Numbered from the stretch's first letter, positions 1 to 5,530 are shown. The stretch is DNA of 7,920 bases from Thermoleophilaceae bacterium (GCA_013696425.1 JACCYP010000129.1:1-7920); one strand, 5' to 3'. Program-made: numbers and translations. Notes: generated by a model not told the origin, from the letters alone.

Positions 1-234
1 GCGGTGCACCCACACCTCGAGCTCCGGCCACCGCTGGACCAGGGCGCCGGCGGCCCCGGCATGGTCGAAGTGGATGTGGGTGAGGAGCAGCGCCCGGGGC
101 TGTCGGTCGCCGAGGGCCTCCAAGAGGGCGTCGAGCGTCGTTGCGGGGCCACAGTCAACGATCACGTCGCCGGTCAACCAGGCCGCGATGCAGTTGGTCC
201 GGCCCATCCACTGCAGGTCGATGGCGGTCGGCAC
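1..234 (-). CDS. Metallo-beta-lactamase-fold hydrolase (N-terminal part; C-terminus beyond the left edge)
   Basis: The first 78 residues are visible on the minus strand. A beta-strand pair (DVIVDCGP, residues 23-30) is followed by the zinc-binding signature THIHFDHAG at residues 52-60, the HxHxDH motif (H53, H55, D57, H58) that binds the two metals in this superfamily. The rest of the active site lies outside the window. The order (IDLQWMGRTNCIAAWL, then VDCGP, then THIHFDH) matches the common stand-alone MBL hydrolases of the glyoxalase II type, which cleave thioesters, lactones or similar esters in the cytoplasm; the substrate cannot be read here. No ATG fits. I chose GTG at 234; TTG at 255 would add seven residues, and a stop lies just upstream in frame. 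Neither start has a convincing ribosome binding site. The gene is divergent from the SnoaL-like remnant to its right. The fold is well supported, the start is not. Confidence 0.85.
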   Translation of the reverse strand, partial: MPTAIDLQWMGRTNCIAAWLTGDVIVDCGPATTLDALLEALGDRQPRALLLTHIHFDHAGAAGALVQRWPELEVWVHR

Positions 235-404
235 ACGACCGTCGCGCTCAGACAAGGCGAATGTCCGTCCGCGGCCACGCTACGGACACCCGGCCCTCAC
301 GGAAAGTGGAGGGATGGACGAGCCTCGCCATGGTTCGATCAATGCTACTTCGCCGTTTCAAGAGAGCTTCCCGCGGCGGGCCTTCTTGGACACATCGGAC
401 GTAG

Positions 405-713
405 AGGTCGGTAGTCGAGTGGGACGGGACCAACCTTCCCGACGGGAAGGTCTCCCGTGGATTGGAGGCGGTCGCCGACCACGTCACCCGCTGGGCCGAG
501 ATGTGGGAGACATGGAGCGTCGAACTCGAGGACGTGATCGACGCCGGCGGTGACCGGGTGATCGCCTTCATCCGGGAGCAGGGAATCAACGAGACCGGCG
601 TCGAAGTGAACGAGCGGCACTCGGGGCTCTACAGGGTCAAAGGGGGCAGGATCACCTACCGGAAGGGTTTTTCGGACGCCGACGAGGCGCTTGTGGAAGC
701 CGGCCTACGGTAG
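405..713 (+). pseudogene. SnoaL-like (NTF2-fold) protein, N-terminus missing
   Basis: The frame after the stop at 402-404 reads WDGTNLPDGKVSRG, then ELEDVIDAGGDRVIAF, then GLYRVKGGRITYRKGF, and ends DADEALVEAGLR. This is the order of strands and the closing helix of small actinobacterial SnoaL-like proteins, usually about 125-135 residues long, with an NTF2-type cone fold used for ligand binding or cyclase chemistry. The expected first 30-40 residues (two helices, normally starting near MSxENVE) are absent from this frame. The only start codon in frame is TTG at 462, which would begin inside the domain, so a working protein is unlikely. The neighbouring frame reads FLDTSDVEV at 383-409, which could be the displaced strand before this block and would imply a frameshift near 410. 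A short protein from TTG 462 (83 residues) cannot be excluded. Family assignment is firm; the broken state is inferred. Confidence 0.7.
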
Positions 714-846
714 GGCGCACGATTCGCCTCGCTTGCCGAAAGCCGGGAGTTGCTCCCCGCGCCACGATCCGCGAGCCCTCAGTGAGCGCTCGTAGCGGGC
801 CTGCGTTCTCCGGTCGTGGCCCGCGACGCCCCTCATCAACCTCCTC

Positions 847-863
847 ACGCCGGGCCCGGGCGT
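847..863 (-). terminator. GC-rich hairpin after the NHL remnant (weak terminator candidate)
   Basis: A 17-base near-palindrome (ACGCC, GGGCCC core, GGGCGT) with one mismatch lies 25-41 bases past the NHL remnant's stop on the minus strand. There is no T-rich tail, so a terminator role is a guess from position. The rest of 714-887 shows no coding frame or other signal I can support. Confidence 0.25.
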
Positions 864-887
864 ATTGCTCGTGCTAGAGAGGACCAC

Positions 888-1341
888 TCAGCGTACGACG
901 CGCAGCGTCACCGAGCGCTTGGTCAGGGCAGGCGCCGCGGCAGCAGCCGGAGAGGTGATCCTCGCCGCCACCACCGCACGCAACCGGCCCCGCTTGCGGA
1001 GGAGTTTGCGCCCCTTGCTCGAGAGCTTCACCTTGACCGTCTTGGTGGAGCCTCGAGGCACACTGAACCGCGCACGGCCAAGGACCACCTTCGCTATGCG
1101 GTTGTTTCCGGAGTCCGCAACGTACGCCTCGGCCGCCCGATCCGAACACCCGCAGGACGTCGCCCGCTTTGGAGTACTTAACCACCCGCCTGCCATCCAG
1201 ATCGACGGCATAGACGTTGCCCCCGGCGTCACGGGCGAGCCCAGGCGGGCGCCGCAGGGCGGCCTCTCGCGGCTTTCCGAAAGTGGTGACCGAGGTGTAC
1301 GGGCACGGATCGGGGCACGGCGCAGCGCTCGCCGACGGTAA
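888..1341 (-). pseudogene. Secreted NHL-repeat protein, frameshifted and internally deleted
   Basis: Two frames must be joined. From about 1341 to 1130 the frame reads a mature N-terminus (SASAAPCPDPCPYTSVTTFG) and one NHL repeat (DAGGNVYAVDLDGRRVVKYS, then VLRVFGSGG). From about 1133 to 888 the next frame resumes inside another repeat (AEAYVADSGNNRIAKV) and ends in a basic beta tail (FSVPRGSTKTVKVKLSSKG, KRSVTLRVVR). NHL repeats are about 40 residues and form beta-propeller blades; the join lacks the usual PxGIAVDxxGN stretch, so about 14 codons or a larger whole-repeat block have been lost together with the frame. Intact relatives are exported and have several blades. Upstream of 1341 no frame gives a hydrophobic signal peptide; the sequence becomes the regulatory region of the divergent gene at 1460. 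Each single frame looks open for about 180 codons but neither is a real full protein. Identity is confident, boundaries approximate. Confidence 0.75.
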
Positions 1342-1354
1342 GACCCGCGGCTCT

Positions 1355-1380
1355 CTCCTGTGTGAGAGATCGCACAGGAG
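1355..1380. repeat. Perfect 8-bp inverted repeat, 10-base spacer (operator candidate)
   Basis: CTCCTGTG (1355-1362) and CACAGGAG (1373-1380) are exact reverse complements around a 10-base spacer. The centre-to-centre distance is 18 bases, close to two helix turns, which suits a dimeric regulator. It lies about 80 bases before the start of the gene at 1460. The right arm falls where a -35 element would sit if CATACT at 1399-1404 is the -10. An RNA hairpin is the alternative reading. Confidence 0.45.
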
Positions 1381-1406
1381 ATTCGGGCGCCGAGCGTGCA
1401 TACTGA

Positions 1407-1444
1407 TCGTACGGAGGGCATCGCCACTGCATTCCGCCGTACGA
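1407..1444. repeat. Perfect 8-bp inverted repeat built on CGTACG, 22-base spacer
   Basis: TCGTACGG (1407-1414) and CCGTACGA (1437-1444) are exact reverse complements. Each contains the self-complementary hexamer CGTACG, so the pair is also a direct repeat spaced 30 bases, about three helix turns. The second copy ends three bases before the ribosome binding site of the gene at 1460. CGTACG also occurs near 1122 and 1851, so chance plays some part in a GC-rich genome. Confidence 0.4.
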
Positions 1445-1447
1445 GAC

Positions 1448-1455
1448 AAGGGGAG
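1448..1455 (+). promoter_or_regulatory. Ribosome binding site deciding the start at 1460
   Basis: AAGGGGAG lies four bases before ATG 1460. It is the clearest plus-strand Shine-Dalgarno sequence in the window. It fixes the start against the longer open frame from 1217, whose extra residues are not hydrophobic and overlap the NHL remnant. Confidence 0.7.
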
Positions 1456-1459
1456 ATCC

Positions 1460-1930
1460 ATGAGTCACATGTCGGGAAAGCAGGTCATCACCAGCCTCAT
1501 CGCCCTCGCCGCGCTCGGAGCGCCGGCGGCGGCGGGCGCCGATCAGCCTGAGGCGGGCGCGAGCACCCTCACGCCCGCGGTCATCCCGCCCAAGATCACG
1601 GGTAGCAACGCGCCCTTGACCGAGGGCTTCACGCGGACGTTCATCGTCAGCCACACCTGCCGGGCGAAGATCTGCTTCATCGACATCTCCGCGCGCCCGG
1701 GGACGGCGTTGGTCAACGCGGACTACCTCTTCAGGGGACCGCGGAGCTTCCGCTACCGGCAGGGGGTGCGCTTCGCTCTCCCATTCTCCGTCGCCGCGAC
1801 GCACGACGGCGTCGCGGAGCCGCGGGAGGCTTTCATCTTCTCCGCCAAAGTTCGTACGCGCGACGACGGCGCGGCCGATCAGCGGGCCGAGGAGAAGAAG
1901 CTCGTTGAAATAATCGACCGGCCCTTCTAG
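1460..1930 (+). CDS. Secreted protein resembling a single Calx-beta domain
   Basis: The 156-residue protein starts at ATG 1460 behind a good ribosome binding site. Residues 1-28 form a signal peptide: K7, a hydrophobic core ITSLIALAALG at 10-20, then APAAAGA before a likely cleavage site. The mature part reads like one Calx-beta domain: TEGFTRTFIVS (residues 54-64), an ADY turn (87-89), a late strand RFALPFSVAATHDGVAEP (104-121), REAFIFSAKV, and a closing VEIIDRPF. In Calx-beta domains the matching pieces are TEGxxxxFTVxLS, GxDY, the long VxIxGDxxxEPxExF strand, and the final IxDD; the calcium-binding acids are largely not conserved here. C67 and C72 (HTCRAKIC) could form a disulfide outside the cell. 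Such domains usually occur in tandem in adhesins; a lone copy is unusual. No clear terminator follows. Its role is unknown; the fold call rests on motif resemblance only. Confidence 0.75.
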   Translation: MSHMSGKQVITSLIALAALGAPAAAGADQPEAGASTLTPAVIPPKITGSNAPLTEGFTRTFIVSHTCRAKICFIDISARPGTALVNADYLFRGPRSFRYRQGVRFALPFSVAATHDGVAEPREAFIFSAKVRTRDDGAADQRAEEKKLVEIIDRPF

Positions 1931-1977
1931 GGGGGAGGTCGGCCCAGCTCCACGCTCGCCATGGTCGTATCGAACCT

Positions 1978-2147
1978 CTAGACGACGAGGGCGTAGGCGG
2001 GGCTCGCCTGGGGCTTGCGCAGGCGGGCGCCGCGCGAAGCGGGACCCATTCCAAATCGGGATCAAGGCAGTCCAGGGGAGCCGCAAGGTCCCCGCGCTCG
2101 GCGGCGTCGACCACCCGGCGAACAACCTCTACGTTCTCTTGCGACAT
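1978..2147 (-). pseudogene. SnoaL-like (NTF2-fold) protein, N-terminal stub
   Basis: From ATG 2147 the frame begins MSQENVEVVRRVVDAAERGD and continues to LDPDLEWVPLRAAP (to about 2040), the typical first two helices and first strand of the small actinobacterial SnoaL-like family. After about residue 37 the similarity stops. The same frame stays open to 1833 but becomes arginine/proline-rich and runs antisense into the 1460 gene, which a real C-terminal half would not do. The adjacent frame reads ARLRKPQASPAYALVV and stops at 1978-1980, with third-position GC that looks coding, so this may be the tail of another gene joined here by a deletion. The domain's later strands and closing helix (compare 405-713) are absent. 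The N-terminal family match is confident; the nature of the junction is not. Confidence 0.65.
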
Positions 2148-2183
2148 CGCAATCCGCGACTGGTCCCGGCGCGAGCGGACGGT

Positions 2184-2200
2184 GCGGCTGCGGCTGCGGC
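2184..2200 (+). repeat. Short tandem repeat GCGGCT
   Basis: Two full copies plus most of a third copy of the hexamer GCGGCT lie in the 153-base gap between the divergent starts at 2147 and 2301. This is probably simple-sequence drift in GC-rich DNA; no function is implied. Confidence 0.4.
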
Positions 2201-2287
2201 GCGTCGCGCGGACGTGGTGGAGCTCGCCCTGAGGCGGCTCGAGACCTAGTCTCCGTCACGTCGTCGGTGGGCCCGCCCGTCGCGGTG

Positions 2288-2293
2288 TAGGTT
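2288..2293 (+). promoter_or_regulatory. -10 element TAGGTT for a probable leaderless transcript
   Basis: TAGGTT fits the actinobacterial TANNNT -10 pattern. It is followed by exactly seven bases before GTG 2301, placing the expected transcription start on the start codon. No Shine-Dalgarno sequence precedes 2301, which agrees with a leaderless message. I see no good -35 hexamer. The call is inference from spacing. Confidence 0.45.
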
Positions 2294-2306
2294 CACGGTC
2301 GTGAAC
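2291..2306. repeat. Palindrome GTTCAC-4-GTGAAC spanning -10 and start codon (operator candidate)
   Basis: GTTCAC (2291-2296) and GTGAAC (2301-2306) are perfect 6-bp arms around GGTC. The left arm overlaps the proposed -10 and the right arm contains the GTG start codon. A protein bound here would block initiation; in RNA the right arm alone would be present if the message is leaderless, so a DNA operator is the more natural reading. Confidence 0.4.
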
Positions 2307-3140
2307 GCACTGGAGCGCGACGACCGGGTCCTGTCCGTAACGCGAATCGCGAGCGCAGTCATCGTGGTCATTCTGCTCCCCGCGCTCGTGGTGCTGTGGG
2401 GAATGCCTGACCGCACCGACGAACTCTGGTCGTGGACGATCAAGGCTCAGATGACTCCGATCTTCATGGGATCGGTGTACGGCGCCGGCGCGTACTTCTT
2501 CACCCGGGTGTTGTTCGAGGACAAATGGCACCGCGTGTCGGCGGGGGTCCTGGCGGCCGCCGTGTTCGCCGCCCTGGCGCTGATCCCGACGATCGCCCAC
2601 TTCGACAAGTTCAACCAGGGCGACGCCCCCACGCTGGCGGCGATCGCCTTCTACGGGTGGGTTTCGGTCTACATCGTCTCGCCGGTCCTGGTGGGATGGC
2701 TGTGGTGGCGCAATCAGCGCACCGACCCAGGCAACCCCGAACCCGGCGACCCGCTCGTCCCGCCGCCCGTGCGACAGGCTGCGCGGGTGGTGGCCGCCGG
2801 TGCTTTCGCCACCGCCCTCGTCCTGATGCTCCTGCCCGGCACGGCGGCTGACATCTGGCCCTGGGACCTCACGCCTCTCACCTCTCGCGTGCTCGCCTGC
2901 ATGACCGCCCAGCTCGGGGTCGGCGCCGTGCTGCTCTCACTCGACGAGCGCTGGAGCTCGTGGCGCATCCTGCTCCAGACGGTGCTGGTGGCGAGCGCGC
3001 TCCTGCTCGGCGGAATCGCGCGCAGGTGGGATGACCTCGACCACTCGAGGCCACTCACGTGGGCCTTCGTCGCGGGACTCATCGGCATGGCCATCGCGAT
3101 AGCGCTTCTCTACCGCAGGATGTCCGCCGCAAAGGCCTGA
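2301..3140 (+). CDS. Eight-helix integral membrane protein with internal duplication, unknown function
   Basis: The 279-residue product has about eight membrane helices, near residues 12-33, 51-71, 79-99, 111-136, 160-179, 194-213, 221-240 and 252-271. A proline-rich hydrophilic linker at 140-158 divides two halves of four helices that resemble each other. Before the second helix of the first half is PDRTDELWSWTIKAQMT (36-52); the second half has PGTAADIWPWDLTPLT (179-194) in the same place. FEDKWHR (72-78) likewise matches LDERWSSWR (214-222). The loop AHFDKFNQG (99-107) matches the charged loop RRWDDLDHS (241-249). The aromatic W-x-W motif after an acidic residue in both loops suggests an outward or interfacial site. 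I know no function for this type of protein. GTG at 2301 is chosen because it sits seven bases after a -10-like TAGGTT. The gene ends one base from the convergent MFS gene. That it is a real, intact membrane protein is certain; its role is open. Confidence 0.85.
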   Translation: MNALERDDRVLSVTRIASAVIVVILLPALVVLWGMPDRTDELWSWTIKAQMTPIFMGSVYGAGAYFFTRVLFEDKWHRVSAGVLAAAVFAALALIPTIAHFDKFNQGDAPTLAAIAFYGWVSVYIVSPVLVGWLWWRNQRTDPGNPEPGDPLVPPPVRQAARVVAAGAFATALVLMLLPGTAADIWPWDLTPLTSRVLACMTAQLGVGAVLLSLDERWSSWRILLQTVLVASALLLGGIARRWDDLDHSRPLTWAFVAGLIGMAIAIALLYRRMSAAKA

Positions 3141-3147
3141 CTCAGGC
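3135..3147. terminator. Palindrome holding both convergent stop codons (bidirectional terminator candidate)
   Basis: GCCTGA-C-TCAGGC is a perfect palindrome in which the TGA stop of the plus-strand gene (3138-3140) mirrors the TGA stop of the minus-strand MFS gene (3142-3144). As RNA it allows a five-pair stem with a three-base loop from either strand. No T tract follows, so termination is possible but unproven. Confidence 0.3.
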
Positions 3148-4635
3148 GGAGGGTTCGACGGGATCGCGCAGATCGCTCGCGCGCACCAGCCAGAGTGTCA
3201 GCAGCGCACCCGCGAGCGCGAGTCCCGCTCCCATCAGCAGGACCTCGTTCAGGCCGGTCACGAATCCCTCCTGTGCGGCGGTGAGGACCGGCGCGGGCGA
3301 GCCCTGGGGCAGCCCGCCGGAGGAGATCGCCTCGGCCAGGTCCGAGGCGCCCGAGTGGCCGAGCGCAGGTAGTGCGGAGGCGATGTGATCGGTCGCCCGC
3401 GACAGCAGAAGCGCACCGAAGGCGGCCACCCCGGTGGCGATCGCCACCTGGCGAAAGGTGTCGTTGATCCCCGAGGCCACTCCGCTGTGCTCGTCGGGAA
3501 CCGTGCTGAGCGCGAGGTTGGCAATCACCGGGTTGATCATGCCGACCCCGACGCCGGTCACGAGAAAGCCCGGAAGCAGGCCGGTCCATGTCTCTCCCGT
3601 CTCGCGCCCGGCGAGGAGCACCAGCCCGAGAGCTGTCAGGGCCAGACCGCCGCTGAGGAGAAAGCGGAGCGGAACGCGGCCCACCGCCGCCGCGGTCGCC
3701 CCCGCGACCACCAGCGAGACGCCCGCGCTCGGCAGGTAGATCAGTCCGCTCTCGAAGGGTGAGTACCCGAGGATGTTCTGCACGTAGAGGGTGATGTAGA
3801 GATAGAGCGCAAACATCGACCCCGACAGCGCGACCGCCCCGATCTGCGCCGCGGTGAAGGTGCGGTTGCGGAAGTACTCGAGCGGCAGCATCGGCTGCCC
3901 GACGCGCGACTCGATCCAGACGAACGCGGCGAACAGCAACACCGCGCCGGTCACCCCGCCGATGACAGCCGGGCTCCCGAAGCCCAAGTCGTTCGCACGG
4001 ATCAGGATGTACACAAGGAGAGTGTTCGCGAGGCTGAAGATCACGAGCCCGAGCCAATCGATCCCGCGCGCTCGCGGATCGCGCGACTCGGCCACCCACC
4101 TGAGCGTGACTAGCACGGCGACGACGCCGATCGGGACGTTGATCCAGAAGATCGAGCGCCAGCCGATGCCGTCGGTCAGCGCGCCGCCGGCCAGTGGGCC
4201 CACGACGATGGCGAGTCCGATGGTCGCGCCGTAGATGGCCGTGGCCCGGGCTCGCTCGTCGCCGCGGAACTCCTGCGCGAGCAAGGCCAGCGAGACCGCG
4301 AACATGATGGCTCCGCCCACCCCCTGCAGCGCCCGTGAGCAGTTGAGCATCAGCGGGCCCGTGGAGAGGGCGCACAGCGCCGAGGCGATGGTGAAGACCA
4401 CCAGTCCCATCACGAATACGCGCCTGCGACCAAGCCGGTCCGCCAGCGAGCCGCTCGTGAGCACGAACGCCGCCAGTGTGAGCGCGTAGGCGTCGATCAC
4501 CCACTGCAGGTCGATGAAGCTCGCGTCCAGATCCTCGCGGATGCTCGGCAGCGCGACGTTCACGACGGTGATGTCGAGCAGCAGGATGAACGTGGCCACA
4601 CAGACCACCACGAGCGTCCACCACTTACGCGCCAT
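3142..4635 (-). CDS. MFS multidrug exporter, DHA2 (EmrB/QacA) family, 14 helices
   Basis: This intact 497-residue protein has the length and motif order of DHA2 proton-driven exporters in the cytoplasmic membrane. The helix 1 motif LDITVVNVALPSI (20-32) carries the family's membrane-embedded aspartate D21. Motif A is GSLADRLGRRR (62-72) in the loop between helices 2 and 3. Motif B includes R101 (RALQGVGGAI). The antiporter motif C region is GLAIVVGPLAGG (140-151), followed by GWRSIFWINVPIG (158-170), a block typical of 14-helix members. NRTFTAAQ (257-264) and the C-terminal GINDTFRQVAIATG (389-402) also fit. Substrates of the family are hydrophobic or cationic drugs, dyes and secreted metabolites; the one here cannot be predicted. 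The gene starts 12 bases after the SRPBCC gene and is probably co-transcribed. ATG 4635 is preceded by GGGG, a weak ribosome binding site. Fragments in other frames over this span are shadows. Confidence 0.95.
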   Translation of the reverse strand: MARKWWTLVVVCVATFILLLDITVVNVALPSIREDLDASFIDLQWVIDAYALTLAAFVLTSGSLADRLGRRRVFVMGLVVFTIASALCALSTGPLMLNCSRALQGVGGAIMFAVSLALLAQEFRGDERARATAIYGATIGLAIVVGPLAGGALTDGIGWRSIFWINVPIGVVAVLVTLRWVAESRDPRARGIDWLGLVIFSLANTLLVYILIRANDLGFGSPAVIGGVTGAVLLFAAFVWIESRVGQPMLPLEYFRNRTFTAAQIGAVALSGSMFALYLYITLYVQNILGYSPFESGLIYLPSAGVSLVVAGATAAAVGRVPLRFLLSGGLALTALGLVLLAGRETGETWTGLLPGFLVTGVGVGMINPVIANLALSTVPDEHSGVASGINDTFRQVAIATGVAAFGALLLSRATDHIASALPALGHSGASDLAEAISSGGLPQGSPAPVLTAAQEGFVTGLNEVLLMGAGLALAGALLTLWLVRASDLRDPVEPSA

Positions 4636-4647
4636 CGAGCCCCATCG

Positions 4648-5118
4648 TCAGTCGTGCGCGACCAGCTGCGTGCCCAAGAGCTCGGCGATCCCGTGACCGC
4701 CCTGGCGCATCACCCGGTCGTGGTTCCAGGCGAAGGCCGGACGCGCGAGAGGCCCGAAGAGGTTCATCCACACCTGGGTGGTTCGCACACGCCACTCATA
4801 GATCACGGCGGTCCCCGAGCCTTCGAACAGTCGCCAGGTGCCCACGCCCTCGAGCTCGCCGGTGGCCTCGCCCACTATGAGGTGGGGCCGTTCCACGCGC
4901 GTGACGCGCGAGTCGAACACCAGTGTGTAGGGAAGGACGCTTCGCCAGGAATAGCGGCCCAGTTCGCCGATGCCGTCCGCATCGCCGGACTCGAGCACCT
5001 CGACGCTCTGGACGCCCTTCCACCACTCGGGGAACTTCTCCGAGGCGTGGAGGACCTCGAAGACGTCATCGATCGGAGCGTCCAGGCACCACGTGGTCAG
5101 GAACTCATACTGCGCCAT
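4648..5118 (-). CDS. SRPBCC (START/polyketide-cyclase-like) family protein
   Basis: The 156-residue protein has the START-like layout. It starts with a strand ending in a residue block for loading the pocket (EFLTTWCLDAPIDDVFEVL, 5-23). The helical gate follows, with FPEWWKGVQSVEVLE (29-43), where the PxWWxxV sequence is the usual signature of polyketide-cyclase/dehydrase-like members. Strands GRYSWRSVLPYTLVFDSRV (54-72) and GTWRLFEGSGTAVIYEWRV (93-111) come next, and then a long closing helix (RPAFAWNHDRVMRQGGHGI, 126-144). Such proteins bind hydrophobic ligands in a deep pocket; some are cyclases, many have no known reaction. Here it is the first gene of a two-gene operon with the MFS exporter, so it may handle a compound related to the pump's substrate, though that is inference. 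ATG 5118 is the only in-frame start after a TGA; no clear ribosome binding site precedes it, and it is overlapped by a short upstream ORF that may drive its translation. Confidence 0.88.
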   Translation of the reverse strand: MAQYEFLTTWCLDAPIDDVFEVLHASEKFPEWWKGVQSVEVLESGDADGIGELGRYSWRSVLPYTLVFDSRVTRVERPHLIVGEATGELEGVGTWRLFEGSGTAVIYEWRVRTTQVWMNLFGPLARPAFAWNHDRVMRQGGHGIAELLGTQLVAHD

Positions 5119-5158
5119 CGGCCGTCCGCTCGGTCATTGTCCGCTCCATTGCGACCAT
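5105..5158 (-). CDS. Possible leaderless 17-codon upstream ORF overlapping the SRPBCC start
   Basis: ATG 5158 opens MVAMERTMTERTADGAV and stops at TGA 5107-5105, overlapping the SRPBCC start (5118-5116) by 14 bases in another frame. It begins seven bases after a TAGACT -10-like element, the spacing expected for a leaderless message. The main gene lacks a visible Shine-Dalgarno sequence, so ribosomes ending this ORF could restart at ATG 5118. The peptide has no recognisable family. Short ORFs like this also arise by chance. Confidence 0.35.
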   Translation of the reverse strand: MVAMERTMTERTADGAV

Positions 5159-5165
5159 TCTGCGG

Positions 5166-5171
5166 AGTCTA
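5166..5171 (-). promoter_or_regulatory. -10 element TAGACT for the SRPBCC-MFS operon
   Basis: On the minus strand TAGACT (5171-5166) matches TANNNT and lies seven bases before ATG 5158 and 47 bases before the SRPBCC start at 5118. No good -35 match is visible at 17 bases spacing. Confidence 0.4.
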
Positions 5172-5371
5172 AGCTCGCCCGCGGCAGCGCTGCGGCGACG
5201 TAGCTCTCCTGCAACCGTTACCGTCGCGCCCCCAATCGGCGGTATTCGGGAGCTGACACATCGACGCTGAGCAACCGGCGAGGACCAGCGGCAAGCCGCT
5301 CGCCGTCCGCATCGCGGGGGTGGCGATGCGAGCGCCGATGCGCATCCTTCTCGTCACGGTCATCGCGGTCG

Positions 5372-5530
5372 GTCGTCAAGGAGACCGGCGTGGGCCTCGC
5401 CGCGGCGGTGTTGATCGACGCCACGATCGTGCGTGCGCTGCTGGTTCCCTCACTGATGGCGCTGCTCGGTGACCGCAACTGGTGGGCTCCGCGCAGCCTC
5501 CGCCGCTTCGCTCTGGCGCCGGAGGAATGA
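5372..5530 (+). pseudogene. C-terminal tail of an MMPL/RND-family transporter
   Basis: The frame reads VVKETGVGLAAAVLIDATIV, then RALLVPSLMALLGDRNWWAP, RSLRRFALAPEE and a TGA at 5528-5530. This is the last two membrane helices and the conserved end of MMPL transporters: the GVGLAxAVLIDATIVRxLLVPxLM helix pair and the NWWxP motif just after it. MMPL proteins are normally 700 or more residues and move lipids or hydrophobic compounds with proton force; here only about 52 residues remain. The same frame upstream of 5372 is serine/arginine-rich and not membrane-like. In another frame, RIAGVAMRAPMRILLVTVIA at about 5302-5361 looks like a basic stretch followed by one helix and could be an N-terminal piece of the same gene, which would imply a huge internal deletion. 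Otherwise 5172-5371 shows no coding signal. The tail is confidently identified; it cannot be functional. Confidence 0.75.

Noticed and set aside
1229..2125. 298-codon open frame on the minus strand
   Set aside because: It is antisense to the Calx-beta-like gene, rich in arginine and charged low-complexity stretches, and has no domain. High GC makes such shadow frames long.
405..2147. Idea that the SnoaL pieces at 405-713 and 1978-2147 are halves of one gene split by an inversion
   Set aside because: Orientation would allow it (inverting about 405-1977 would join them), but both pieces contain the same EW strand with different flanks (EWVPLRAAP versus EWDGTNLPDGK), so they overlap and look like two paralogues.
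2015..2290. 91-codon plus-strand frame before the membrane protein
   Set aside because: Arginine/glycine-rich composition, antisense to the SnoaL stub, no start signal, no motif.
3110..4624. 504-codon second minus frame over the MFS gene
   Set aside because: Arginine/histidine/alanine-rich shadow of the MFS exporter frame; the exporter has all family motifs and this frame has none.
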